Shown here piece after piece: positions 26,405 through 36,300 of a stretch of DNA of 38,568 bases (its first letter is position 1; every line of letters begins with the position of its first letter). A program made the position numbers and the translations under genes. The stretch spans positions 1-38,568 of the forward strand of contig JAIQGC010000018.1 of NCBI GenBank assembly GCA_020072805.1. The letters are read 5' to 3'. Below the pieces are notes generated by a model. It worked only from the letters and a program-made list of their open reading frames with translations, ran no database searches and was not told the DNA's origin. The DNA comes from Terriglobia bacterium. Lineage in GTDB: Bacteria; Acidobacteriota; Terriglobia; Acidiferrales; UBA7541.

Positions 26405-28503
26405 CTCGGCGGCGCATCCTTCCGTAATTTTCTCTCTTCCGGCAACCGCTTGCGCAGCGCTTCGGCCAGGGCATGCTGGCGATCGGCTTCTTCGACTCTC
26501 CCGGCTTTGCGCAGGGCCTCCTCCAGCGCGAGATGCAGCGCGAGGCTGCCGGGATTTTCCTTCGCGGCAGCTTCCAACTGGGCCGGTCCATTTTCCGGAT
26601 CGGCAAGCAGCGCCTGGCGGAAGGAGTTGAGCGCTCTCTCCGTCGCGCCGAGTTCCTCCCACAGCTTTCCCGCGCGCAGCCGGTCCTCCGTCCGCAGATT
26701 CGTTGCGCTCTTCTCGTAACGCTCCAGCGCGCCTGCCGCTTCTTTCCCGTTCCCGGCCTGGGCGAGAGAACTGGCCCAGGCATATCCGAGCTGGGCATCC
26801 TGCAGGGCGTGCGCGGGCATGGGCCGCAGGGTCTTCACGGCGCTGGCGAAATCGCCGGTCTCCCAATACTCCAGCCCCAGCAGACCTCGCGCCTGTTCAT
26901 CGCCGGGCGTCTGCTGAAGAACGATCGAAAGCAAACGAATCGCTTGCGCATGCTCCCCGGAAAAATACGCCGCCAGACCCAGATTGCGTCGCAGTCCGGG
27001 CATCCGCGGCACCCAGCGCTCCGCCTCGCGATAGTGGCGGTACGCCAGGCCGTATTTCTCCTCCAGAGCCTCCGCGGTCGCCAGGTCGTTGAAGGACGCG
27101 CCCAGAATTTCCCGCAGGTTCTTCTCCGCGTCTCCCGCCGGTTTTCGCAAGGACCGCGCCGCGGGCGGCGCCGCTGAAAACACATTCTTCTCCTCCGCCT
27201 CCGGAAGACAGGGCACCACCGCTCCTCCCACGCCCGCGCCGCTGCGCGCATTCATCGCCGCCACTTTTCTCTGCGTGGCCGCCTGCTCGATCAGTTGCAG
27301 CTCGCGCGCCTTCTGCAGCAACTCCTCTCCCTCTTTCCGTTTCCCCGCGGCGAGCATCATTCGTCCCAGTCCAAAATAGGCTTTGCGCACCGCCAGGTGT
27401 TCCTCGGCGCCGCCGCTGCGCGCCGCCAGCGCGATAGCCTTGCGAAAATCGGCCTGCGCGGACGCTCCGTCCCCGCGCCCCTGCGCACTTAATCCCAAAT
27501 AGAGCCAAACATCGGGCAGCGACGGGTTCAGTTCCGCGGCCAGATGCAGGTACTTCTCCGCTTCGGCGAAATTCTTTTCATTCGTCGCGAAAAATCCAAG
27601 CAGATAAGTGGCCAGAAAGTGCCGCGGATTCAGCCGCAATTCCTCCCGCAGGTGCGCCTTCCCTTCTTCGGTCGGATTCCACTCGTTGGCCTGCAGCAGC
27701 GTGATTGCCCAGAAATAATTGGCATTGGGCGTGCCCGGATCCAGCCGCAGCGCGGTGCGAAATTCCCGCTCGGCCTCTTCATTCAGTTGCCGCTCCTGAT
27801 ACGCCCGCCCCAACAGCACCCGCGACCATCCATGCTCCCCGGTCAGCTCCAGCATCTGCCGGAAGCTCTCCGCCGCCTTCTGCTGCTCTCCGAGCCCGGC
27901 ATAGGCGATTCCCAGCGCATAGTGCGATTCCGCGTCCCGGTGCAGTTCCAGCGAGCGCTCCAGCGCCTCCGCCCCGCCCCCGTAATCCTTGTTCTGCAGC
28001 AGGGCTTCGCCTTTGATGTTCCAGGCCAGCGCATTGCGCGGGTCCTTCTCGATGGCCGCGGCGGCTTGCTTCAATGCCTCTTTCGTTTTTTTTGTCTTAA
28101 AACCGATGATCGCCAGTTCCACGCGTGTTTCTGCCGTGTCCTCGTACTCCATCGATTCGCGGCACAATTGCGCGGCCTCTTCGTACGCCTTTTCATTCAG
28201 GCGGATGCTGGCAATCCCCGCCAGCCCCGCGGCAATCACCCGTTCGCTGGCCCGGCCGATGGCCGCCGGATCGCCCGTCTTGCGCGCCTCCATCGCCTCC
28301 TTCAGCCGCCGCTGAAATTCATCGGCGGATTCCGATGGCGCGGCGGCAGCCTGCTGCGCGCCCGCCGGACGCGCCGCTCCCGAGCAGAAAAGCAACAGGA
28401 CCAGCCCGAAGATTATCGCCCGCGAATAAGAAAGAACCGCCGGCGCCTCCGTTGGGGCATGCGCATCGGGGAGAAAAGACGTCCGTGTGGCCGGGAAACT
28501 CAT
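26401..28503 (-). CDS. Exported TPR-repeat protein partnered with CRTAC1
   Basis: A 700-residue protein. A signal or membrane segment lies at about 28-48 (AIIFGLVLLLFCSGAARP). Roughly a dozen tetratricopeptide repeats follow, in two blocks (about 55-400 and 460-700), for example NALAWNIKGEALLQNKDYGG and PDVWLYLGLSAQGRGDGASA. A non-repeat linker with two basic/acidic patches and VVPCLPEAEEKNVF separates them. TPR arrays are scaffolds for protein contacts, so this is probably the periplasmic partner of the CRTAC1 protein, whose start overlaps its stop codon. The start is ATG at 28503; an in-frame TTG two codons earlier is possible. No Shine-Dalgarno is evident, and a TGCTAGAAT box lies 12 bases upstream. 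Confidence 0.9.
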   Translation of the reverse strand: MSFPATRTSFLPDAHAPTEAPAVLSYSRAIIFGLVLLLFCSGAARPAGAQQAAAAPSESADEFQRRLKEAMEARKTGDPAAIGRASERVIAAGLAGIASIRLNEKAYEEAAQLCRESMEYEDTAETRVELAIIGFKTKKTKEALKQAAAAIEKDPRNALAWNIKGEALLQNKDYGGGAEALERSLELHRDAESHYALGIAYAGLGEQQKAAESFRQMLELTGEHGWSRVLLGRAYQERQLNEEAEREFRTALRLDPGTPNANYFWAITLLQANEWNPTEEGKAHLREELRLNPRHFLATYLLGFFATNEKNFAEAEKYLHLAAELNPSLPDVWLYLGLSAQGRGDGASAQADFRKAIALAARSGGAEEHLAVRKAYFGLGRMMLAAGKRKEGEELLQKARELQLIEQAATQRKVAAMNARSGAGVGGAVVPCLPEAEEKNVFSAAPPAARSLRKPAGDAEKNLREILGASFNDLATAEALEEKYGLAYRHYREAERWVPRMPGLRRNLGLAAYFSGEHAQAIRLLSIVLQQTPGDEQARGLLGLEYWETGDFASAVKTLRPMPAHALQDAQLGYAWASSLAQAGNGKEAAGALERYEKSATNLRTEDRLRAGKLWEELGATERALNSFRQALLADPENGPAQLEAAAKENPGSLALHLALEEALRKAGRVEEADRQHALAEALRKRLPEERKLRKDAPPR

Positions 28504-28515
28504 GGGCAAGCGCCG

Positions 28516-28524
28516 ATTCTAGCA
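28516..28524 (-). promoter_or_regulatory. Extended -10 box of the TPR-CRTAC1 operon
   Basis: On the minus strand, TGCTAGAAT matches an extended -10 (TGn plus TAGAAT). The mRNA would start around 28509, only a few bases before the ATG at 28503. The identical nonamer precedes tRNA-Pro at 8241-8249. Confidence 0.5.
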
Positions 28525-28588
28525 CACGCGAGTTTTCCCCAGCCCCCGTGTTCGTTCGCTTCGCCGAGGCGCGCGGCGCAACCGGGTA

Positions 28589-28594
28589 TATACT
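28589..28594 (+). promoter_or_regulatory. Predicted -10 box of the MFS gene
   Basis: TATACT lies 9 bases before the ATG at 28604. A start site 6-7 bases after the box would leave a leader of about 3 bases. No Shine-Dalgarno is present, which fits a leaderless transcript. The divergent TPR promoter lies 65 bases away. Confidence 0.4.
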
Positions 28595-28603
28595 TGCGCC
28601 GCG

Positions 28604-29815
28604 ATGAATTCCGTCCTCGCCCCCAACCCCTCCGCGCACGCCCCGGGGAAGCCATCCCCCGCGATGCTTTTGCTGCACGCGGGCTTCGTGTTCACCGGCA
28701 TCGCAACCGTTCTGCTCGGCCCCCTGCTTCCCTTTCTCGCCGCACGCTGGAGCCTTTCCGACTCCCAGGCTGGGCTTTTCTTCACCGCTCAGTTTACCGG
28801 CTCTCTCTGCGGCACCGCCCTCACCAGCCTGCTTCTCCCGCGTCGCGGCTTTCGTTTCGTTTTCCGCGCCGGATATGCCTTGATGGCCTGCGGAATTGCC
28901 CTGCTCTGGCATTCCTCATGGCTCGGGGCGCTTCTCTCCGTTATTGTCTGCGGCGTTGGTCTGGGCCTGGTAATTCCCGCCACAAATTTGTGGGCCGGAG
29001 AAACCGCCGGAAAATCGCGCGCCGCGACCATCGCTCTCCTGAATCTCTCCTGGAGCGCCGGCGCGATTGCCTGCGCACCGCTCCTCGTCGCCTCCGCGCA
29101 ACGCGGCGGGCCCGGCATTTTTCTGACCGGGCTGGCCGTATCGCTTTCAACCGTGGCCCTGCTGGCGGCATTCCTTGCGGGAGAAGCAGCGGAATCGGCC
29201 TCATCCGTCGCGGAGATTCCCCGGCAGGGCCATTCGCCCGCACCCGGCCCCGCATCTTTTATTTTCCTGGGCCTGCTCTTCTTCCTTTACGTCGGCAGTG
29301 AAAACGCTCTCGGCGGATGGGTGGCCAGCCATGCCCAGCGCATCGGAGGCGGCTCGCTTTGGTTGCTGACTCCATCTCTCTTCTGGGGAGGCCTCCTGCT
29401 CGGTAGAGCTCTTTTGCCCGCAGCGTTAAGGGTGGCTCGCGACAGCGAAATTCTCCTGGCCAGCCTGCTGCTATCGGCCACAGGAACTCTTCTGCTGCTC
29501 ACCGCGCAATCCGGAGCAATGTTGGTCGCCGCAACGGCCGCCTCCGGACTGGGCCTCGGGACAGTCTACCCCCTGTTTATCGCCCACATGACGGCAGCCT
29601 TCGCCACCAAAGCCCGCCGTGTCGGCGCGGTTTTCTTCAGTCTGAGTTCCTGTGGAGGCGCGTTGCTTCCCTGGATGGTCGGGGCCATTTCCGCGCACCG
29701 CTCCTCGCTGCGCGCCGGTCTGATCGTTCCTTTTGCAGGCATCCTTCTCATGCTGGGAATCTGGATGCTGCGGCCCTATTCAACAAGAGCAATTTCGCTC
29801 TTGCGCATGCGCTAG
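28604..29815 (+). CDS. MFS permease (sugar-transporter-like)
   Basis: A 403-residue inner-membrane carrier with 12 predicted helices in two halves separated by a hydrophilic loop (about 195-215, ESASSVAEIPRQGHSP). The N-terminal half starts after a 20-residue polar tail with the helix FVFTGIATVLLGPLLPFLAA and has the loop RWSLSDSQAGLFFTAQF. The second half begins FIFLGLLFFLYVGSENALGG, where an acidic residue in helix 7 resembles fucose/glucose permeases of the FHS type. A proton-coupled sugar uptake role fits the neighbours but is inferred. It is divergent from the TPR gene. Its stop codon shares CTAG with the stop codon of the convergent GH16 gene. Confidence 0.87.
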   Translation: MNSVLAPNPSAHAPGKPSPAMLLLHAGFVFTGIATVLLGPLLPFLAARWSLSDSQAGLFFTAQFTGSLCGTALTSLLLPRRGFRFVFRAGYALMACGIALLWHSSWLGALLSVIVCGVGLGLVIPATNLWAGETAGKSRAATIALLNLSWSAGAIACAPLLVASAQRGGPGIFLTGLAVSLSTVALLAAFLAGEAAESASSVAEIPRQGHSPAPGPASFIFLGLLFFLYVGSENALGGWVASHAQRIGGGSLWLLTPSLFWGGLLLGRALLPAALRVARDSEILLASLLLSATGTLLLLTAQSGAMLVAATAASGLGLGTVYPLFIAHMTAAFATKARRVGAVFFSLSSCGGALLPWMVGAISAHRSSLRAGLIVPFAGILLMLGIWMLRPYSTRAISLLRMR

Positions 29816-30669
29816 CGGGCTGCCTGCTGATAGACGCGCACGTAATCCACAATCATGGATTGCGGAAAGACAGTGGAGGCGTCCGGATCCCCCGGCCAGC
29901 CGCCGCCCACGGCCACATTCAGGAGCAGGAAAAAGGGATGATCGAAGACCCATTTTTGACCCGGGTGGAGGTCTTCGCGGCGGCGCGTGGCATAGAGAGC
30001 GTCATCGACATAGAAGCGGACGACGCCGGGCTCCCACTCGACGGCAAAGAGATGGAAATCATCGGCGAAGCGCTGATTGCCGGGAAGTGCGTAGGGGGCT
30101 TCGAGGCCGCCCGCCCCGGAATATCCGGGTCCGTGGAGGGTTCCATGAACCTTGGATTGCTCCTTGCCGATATTTTCCATGATGTCAATTTCGCCGCAAT
30201 CGGGCCAGCCGGCTTTATCCATATCCTCGCCCAGCATCCAGAAGGCCGGCCACAGTCCCTGGCCAAACGGAATTTTGATGCGCGCTTCGATGCGGCCGTA
30301 GGTTTGGGAGAATTTACCGATGGTCTTCAGCCGGGCGGAGGTGTAGTTCCAGACGGCGCCATCGGGCGCGGCGAGAGTTTCCTTGTGGGCCTGAATGACG
30401 AGGTGGCCGTCTTCCTGGCGCGCGTTTTTCAAGCGGTCCGTATAGTACTCGAGTTCCTGATTTCCCCAGCCTCCTCCACCGAGATCGAAAACCCACTTGG
30501 AGGAATCCACCGGCGAGCCATTGGCGCCGTTGAACTCATCGCTCCAGGCCAGGAGCCACTTGCCATCGTGAGAAGGCCCACTGGCCTGCTTCGCGCCAGA
30601 AACAATGACCATCGACACGGACAACAGAACGAGGCTGATGACGACGGCAGGGGCAAATAAACGTTTCAT
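29812..30669 (-). CDS. Exported GH16 endo-beta-1,3-glucanase-like enzyme (laminarinase type)
   Basis: A 285-residue retaining endo-glycosidase with a signal peptide (MKRLFAPAVVISLVLLSVSM) and a single jelly-roll domain starting WLLAWSDEFNG. The family active-site motif GEIDIMENIG is intact: nucleophile Glu160, Asp162, acid/base Glu165, with the extra Met characteristic of the beta-bulge type found in laminarinases. Upstream are YGRIEARIKIPFGQGLWPAFWML and downstream WEPGVVRFYVDD, FFLLLNVAVGGGWPG and DYVRVYQ. It lies 35 bases after the GH3 gene with GAGG before the ATG, so receptor 2, GH3 and GH16 form one operon. The expected substrate is beta-1,3-glucan or mixed-linkage beta-glucan. Confidence 0.93.
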   Translation of the reverse strand: MKRLFAPAVVISLVLLSVSMVIVSGAKQASGPSHDGKWLLAWSDEFNGANGSPVDSSKWVFDLGGGGWGNQELEYYTDRLKNARQEDGHLVIQAHKETLAAPDGAVWNYTSARLKTIGKFSQTYGRIEARIKIPFGQGLWPAFWMLGEDMDKAGWPDCGEIDIMENIGKEQSKVHGTLHGPGYSGAGGLEAPYALPGNQRFADDFHLFAVEWEPGVVRFYVDDALYATRRREDLHPGQKWVFDHPFFLLLNVAVGGGWPGDPDASTVFPQSMIVDYVRVYQQAAR

Positions 30670-30704
30670 ACGACCTCAAAGACGTCCTGGGCCGCCGCAG
30701 AACC

Positions 30705-33212
30705 TCAGTGTGCCCGCAGCGTGAACTTGCCGGTGAGTTCGATTTGGGCGGCGGAGCTGCCGATATAGAGGTCGAAGTCGCCGGGGGCGGCCGTCCAGCG
30801 GTGCGCCTGTACATCGTAATAGGAGAAGGCGCGGCGATCGAGAAGAATCGAGACGCGGCGGGTTTCGCCGGGCTGAAGAGTAACTTTGGCGAAGCCCTTG
30901 AGTTCCTTTACAGGCCGGGGGACGGTGGCATGGCGGTCGCCCACGTAGAGCTGGGCCACTTCCGCGGCGGCGCGTTTGCCGGTGTTGGTGAGATCGAAGC
31001 TGACGGTGACGGGCTGGTCATCGGCGGAAGATTGAGGAGTCACGGAAAGATTTTTGTAGGAGAAGGTGGTGTAGGTAAGCCCGAAGCCGAAGGGAAACAG
31101 GGGCTTGGTGGCTGATTTGTCGAAATGGCGGTAGCCAAGGAAAACACCTTCGCTGTAGGAAACTTTTCTTTCGCTGCCGGCGGGGTAATAGGTGTCATGA
31201 ACGGCGTTGTCCTCCCAGCGGCGTTCGAACGAGATAGGCAGCTTTCCCGAGGGGCTGTAGTCACCGAAGAGCAGTTGCGCCAGCGCAGTGCCGCCTTCCT
31301 GCCCGGGATACCAGGCGTGCAGGAGAGCCGGAACATGGTCGAGCCAGGCGGAGGCATCCACGGCTCCGCCTGCGGTGACGACGACAACGGTATTTTTATT
31401 GGCCGCGGCGATGGCGTTGATGAGCTCCGCTTGTCCGGGGGGAAGCTGGAAGGTGCGGTCGCCGCCTTCGCTTTCGCTTTCTGGATCAAAGCCGACGGCG
31501 AGGACCACGGCGTCGGAACGCGCGGCCAGTTCCCTGGCCTCGGGACTGACGAGCAGTTCGGGACGAGCGATGCCGAGGCGCACGGTGGGACCGCCCCAGC
31601 TCCAATGCACGGAGAATTCGAATTTGATTTTGTGCGGACCGGCGGACAAGGGGAGGCGGAACTGACTGACCACCGCATTGGCGCGATCCCAATTGTCGAT
31701 GAGCAGCTTATCGTCCACGTAGAGGCGAGTGGCGCCGCCTTCGCCGGGTCCGAGGACGAAGATGAGGTGCTCGCCAGGAGCGGCGGGGGTGAAATAGCCG
31801 GACCAGCGGGCGGAGACGTCGTTCTGGTTGACGCCGTCGCCGAAGCTGCGCTCGGCGTTGATGTGAGCGTCGGTACGGCGAACGGCGGGCGCGCCGGAGA
31901 GAGTGGGATTGTTGAAGTATTCCGCGGCGAGGCCGGGCTGATGAGCTTCCGGATCGACGGAGAAGGAAGTGCTGTTGGCCATTTCAGAGGGAGTGGGCAG
32001 GCCGCGATGGTAGGTGACTTTGGCGCTGCCGTCGAGATGCGTGGCCAACCCTTCAAGAAAACTGACCGCGGCGAAGGGCTGTACGCTGGCGCTGCCGCCG
32101 GCGACGACCTGGGCGGGATAAGCGTCCGGGCCAATCACCGCGAGCGATTTTATTTTTTGTTTGCTGAGCGGGAGAAGATTGCCGTCGTTCTTCAGGAGGA
32201 CCATGGAGGAACGGGCGGCTTCAAGAGCCACGTGGCGCCCTTCCATATTGAGGAGCGGAATGGAGAGGTCGGTCTGCTCGTGGTCGAGCCATCCGAAGCG
32301 CGCGGCGGTGCGCAGGATGCGGCGGACTTTGTCGTCAAGAGTGGCGAGGGAGAGCTTGCCGGAACGGAGCGCGGGGAGAAGAGTCTCGCGGTTCATGAAT
32401 TTGCCGGCGGGCATTTCCAGGTCGAGACCGCCGTTGGCACAGGCCACTCCGTCGTAGGTGGAGTCCCAATCGGACATCATGATGCCGTCGAAGCCCCATT
32501 CGTTTTTGGCGATAGTGGTGTTGAAGTAGTCGTTCTGGGACATGTGCACGCCGTTGGTGAAGTTGTAGGAGTCCATGATGGCGCCGACGTGGGCTTCCTT
32601 GACGGCGGCTTCGAAGGCGGGGAGATAGATTTCGCGGAGGGTGCGCTCGTCGATCAGCGAATCGGAGTTATGGCGGTCGTATTCCTGGTTGTTGGCGAGG
32701 AAATGCTTGATGGTGGCGCTGACGCGCTGGCTTTGCACGCCGCGGATGTAGGCGACGGCGGTGCGCGCGGCGAGGAAGGGATCTTCGCCGAAATATTCGA
32801 AATTTCTGCCGTTCATGGGCGCCCGGTAGATATTGACGCCGGGGCCGAGCAGGAAGTGCACGCCGCGTGCGCGGGCGTCCTGTCCGATGACGGCGCCGAG
32901 ACGCTGGGCGAGATCAGTGTCCCAGGAGGCGGCGAGGCCGATGCCGCCGAAGGTGGTGGAGGGGCCGTAATTGCGCACGCCGAAGGGACCGTCGGCCATT
33001 TTCAAGCGCGGCAGGCCGATGTGCTTGATTTCGCGAATGTAGAAATCGTCGGAGCCGCCGATCAGGTCCACTTTTTCTTCGAGGGACATTTGCTGGAGCA
33101 TGGAGTTGACGCGGGCTTCGATGGCGGCCGAAGAGGGCGGCGGGGTCTGGGAGCGGGCGGGGAGAACGGCGAAAAACAGAAGAATAAGAGCGGAACGAAA
33201 GAACTTTTTCAT
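30705..33212 (-). CDS. Exported GH3 beta-glucosidase with inserted PA14 domain
   Basis: An 835-residue exo-acting beta-glycosidase with a signal peptide (cleavage near ARSQ). The N-terminal TIM-barrel (about 30-310) carries KHFLANNQE and the nucleophile Asp248 in GIMMSDWDSTYDG. The alpha/beta sandwich domain begins at about 330 and is interrupted by a PA14 domain (about 425-550: GLAAEYFNNPTLSG, GATRLYVDDKLLIDNW), which in GH3 enzymes shapes the substrate pocket. A candidate acid/base lies in DPESESEGGDRTF. A fibronectin-III-like domain (about 755-830) ends the protein. GAGG sits 7 bases before the ATG. It follows TonB receptor 2 behind a hairpin. It probably releases glucose from beta-gluco-oligosaccharides; linkage preference is unknown. 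Confidence 0.94.
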   Translation of the reverse strand: MKKFFRSALILLFFAVLPARSQTPPPSSAAIEARVNSMLQQMSLEEKVDLIGGSDDFYIREIKHIGLPRLKMADGPFGVRNYGPSTTFGGIGLAASWDTDLAQRLGAVIGQDARARGVHFLLGPGVNIYRAPMNGRNFEYFGEDPFLAARTAVAYIRGVQSQRVSATIKHFLANNQEYDRHNSDSLIDERTLREIYLPAFEAAVKEAHVGAIMDSYNFTNGVHMSQNDYFNTTIAKNEWGFDGIMMSDWDSTYDGVACANGGLDLEMPAGKFMNRETLLPALRSGKLSLATLDDKVRRILRTAARFGWLDHEQTDLSIPLLNMEGRHVALEAARSSMVLLKNDGNLLPLSKQKIKSLAVIGPDAYPAQVVAGGSASVQPFAAVSFLEGLATHLDGSAKVTYHRGLPTPSEMANSTSFSVDPEAHQPGLAAEYFNNPTLSGAPAVRRTDAHINAERSFGDGVNQNDVSARWSGYFTPAAPGEHLIFVLGPGEGGATRLYVDDKLLIDNWDRANAVVSQFRLPLSAGPHKIKFEFSVHWSWGGPTVRLGIARPELLVSPEARELAARSDAVVLAVGFDPESESEGGDRTFQLPPGQAELINAIAAANKNTVVVVTAGGAVDASAWLDHVPALLHAWYPGQEGGTALAQLLFGDYSPSGKLPISFERRWEDNAVHDTYYPAGSERKVSYSEGVFLGYRHFDKSATKPLFPFGFGLTYTTFSYKNLSVTPQSSADDQPVTVSFDLTNTGKRAAAEVAQLYVGDRHATVPRPVKELKGFAKVTLQPGETRRVSILLDRRAFSYYDVQAHRWTAAPGDFDLYIGSSAAQIELTGKFTLRAH

Positions 33213-33254
33213 CGCGGGCCTCGATCATAATGTCGCAAGAGCGCAGGAAAAGCA

Positions 33255-33279
33255 GGCCCGCAGGGGGTGACTGCGGGCC
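33255..33279 (-). promoter_or_regulatory. Strong intercistronic hairpin between TonB receptor 2 and GH3
   Basis: GGCCCGCAG (33255-33263) pairs perfectly with CTGCGGGCC (33271-33279) around a 7-base loop. On the transcribed strand it is followed by TGCTTTTCC, so it might cause partial termination. It lies between the receptor stop and the GH3 start in a 91-base gap, the same arrangement as in the receptor 1-GH39 unit. Confidence 0.68.
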
Positions 33280-33303
33280 CGTGCTGCTAACGGCTACAGC
33301 AAA

Positions 33304-36300
33304 TTAGAAATACAGCTTGGCGCCAAGTTGCAGGACGCGGGGGCCGCCGACGCCGCCATAGGTGTCCGTGTTGGTCCCCCAGTTGGAGCCCTTCGAGACG
33401 GAGAAAGCGCTTGGCGACCATCCGGCCGGCCCGCTCCCTGCCTGCCCACCGTAGGCCCACTGCCACGGCCCGTCGACATTAAAGTTGTAGTTCTTGTTGT
33501 TGAAATTGGGATGATTGAACGCGTTGAACGCTTCCAGACGAATCTGGAGGTAGCGCCGTTCATTGGAACCCAGCGGAATGTTCTTGAACAAGGACAAGTC
33601 CCAGTCCTGCATTCCGCCGGTCCGCAGCCGGTCGCGTGTCCCCCGTACGACAGTGCCCATTGCAGGCAGGATAGCGTTCCCGCTGCTGTCCAGCGAATAG
33701 TAAGCCTGGATAGCTCCCCACATGTTCGAGCCGTCCATAGCTCCGGACTCCCACGACCAATGATTGGTCAAATCGATGGGCGTTCCAGTCATGAACTGGG
33801 TCACGCCGCTCAACTGGTAGTTATCCGTGATATAACCCAGCCATTTCGATCCGCCAAAATGCTTCGCCAATTTCGGCAGTTCGTAAACATAGTTGGCGGC
33901 AAAGACGTGTGTGCGATCCCATCCCGCGGCCCGGTAATCGACCGAGCGAGGGAGAAAAGGATCCTGGAAGTCCTCGTCGGAATTGGCCGTGGTGAGCGAT
34001 TTCGACCAGGTGTAGACCGCCCCGAGAGTCAGACCTTTGACGAAGCGGCGCTGCAAGGAAACTTGCAGCGAATTGTAATTGGAAGTGCCGTCGAACTGAA
34101 GATATTCAATCTGGCCATACCCTTTATAGGGAACCAGCGGCGCATTGGAGTACGACTGTCTTCCGTAGGCGTAAGCACCGGAGAAATTGTACCCCGCCGT
34201 CGCGTAGACCGCCGGGAGCCCCGGTTCCACCGCCGGAATCCCGCCCGTGCAGGGATTGCCCGGCAGTGGGCTCGCACAGTAGGTCGTGAAGTTGGCCGGG
34301 TCCTGAGCGGCAGTGGTGAATGCATAGCCATAGGGAATGGCATTAATGTCGCGAGCGGTGACCAGGTGGCGCGAGAGCGTGCCGACATAGGCCATATCGA
34401 GAGTGGTGCCGCGGGCGATTTCGCGCTGCAGGCCGAGGCTGAAACTGTACACCGTGGGAACCTTGCCGTCCCGTGCGGCGCCGTAGACGTTGCTGAGGGG
34501 CTGCGTGGCCAGGCCCGCAGCCGCAGCGGCGGCCAAGGAGGGCAGGTTGGAGATGTTATTCCCCCACACGACGGGAGTTTGCACCAGCGCCGCGTTTTCG
34601 AAAACGGTGTTATAGATCAGGTTGCCTTGGGTGCGGTCGTGCATCATGCCAATGCCGCCGCGCAGAACAGTCTTGTGATTGCCGAATAGGTCATAGGCAA
34701 ATCCCAGGCGCGGCTCGGGCATGATGCCGTGACTGTTCCATCCACCCACGGGAGCGGTGCCGTTATTGGTGAAAGTCATGCCGTTGAGCGGATTGCCGCC
34801 AGCCGCTACGTTGATCGAACCGTCGGTATTGATCGTGACCGCATTGGCCGGATTATAGGAGGCCGGGTCAAAGAGGGCGATCTGGTTCCTGGCATCGGTT
34901 TGCGGAGGGATCCAGGCAAACCGCATCCCGTAGTCCAGTGTAAAGCGCGGGGTGACTTTCCATGTGTCCTGAACGTAGAACTCCAGCTGGTTGTAGCGGA
35001 AATAGCCTACTGGACGCGTGTTGGTCTGAATGAATTTGTCGAAACTGCCCAGCAACATGCTGGCAAACGCATCGCCGCAGGAGGTATTTGCCGGGCAGGA
35101 TGCCAAATTGGTGGGACCATTTCCAAATTGGAACTCGCCGTTGTTGTTGCCCCAGGCGACCTGATCCTTACGGTTACGCTGATAGAAAACGCCGAACTTG
35201 AGGGTGTGCGACTTCTTCACCCAGGTCAGGTTGTCGTTTACGTTGATGGTGGTATTGGCCTGGTACCAGGGAGTGGCGCCGAGGTAGTTCCAATTCCATT
35301 GGTTGTTCTTTTCATCCCACCATTGCACGTCGGGAATGTTATCGGCAGCCGTGAGCGGATAGAACAGGGACATGTTGTTGAGGTTGTTCACGCCGCGGGA
35401 GAGGAAGTCGCTGTTGGCGCCGGCGCGGGTCTTGGTCACGCTCGGTCCGACGGAAAATTCATTCAGCAAGTTCGACCGAAGAGTGCTCACCAGATTCAGC
35501 GAAAGATTCCAGCCGGGGTGCTTCGAAGAGCAAGTGCCGGTCATGGAGTAGCCGCTGGCGCAACCCAGTACACCAAGCCCCCCGGGGAGAAGGCCGGAGG
35601 TCGCCGTGTCCGAGTTGTGGATCCAGCGGCCGAAGAGGCGATGGCTGGAGTTGATCTGATAGTCCACGCGAAGGATGTCTTCGCGGCGCGGGTCGCTGTA
35701 GGACGGGTTGACCGAATAATTGTAGTTATTTCCATTGCTGCCGTAGCCGGGGACGTTGGGGAGGGGGAAAAGGTTGAGCAACGTCAGCATCTGGTCAAAT
35801 ACCACCTGTTGCGCGGGGCTGAGCAGATTGCGGTCAATCTTGTTCGTGCCGGGAACGATTCCCGCGCCCGCGATGGCTACGGGATTCCCGTTTTGAGCCA
35901 CCGACTGCGAGAAGTCACCGGTACGCTCGAGCGCCGTCGGCGTGTAAAAGGTGGAAAGTCCCACGGGAATGAGCTGGCGGTAGAACTCCTGGTTCCAGAA
36001 GAAGAACAGTTTGTCCTTGCTCTTATTGAAATCCGTTCCGGGGATGAGCACCGGGCCGCCCAATTGATATCCGATGTAGTTGTAGCGGTATTTGGCGATG
36101 GGGGTTCCGTTTTTATTGGCGAACCAGTCGTTGGCGTTCATGCCTTCGTTGCGGTGAAAAAGGCGGACGTTGCCGTGGAAATCGTTGGTGCCGCCCTTGG
36201 TGACGATGGCGATCTGTCCGCCGGCGGCCTTGCCGAATTCGGCCTGGTAGTTGGAGGTGAGGATTTTGACTTCCTCGATGGCGTCGGGGTTGATCGTGAC

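Noticed and set aside
31125-33230. A 701-codon plus-strand open frame opposite the GH3 gene
   Set aside because: GH3 motifs and domain order are clear on the minus strand; the plus frame has shadow-like composition and no signal or Shine-Dalgarno.
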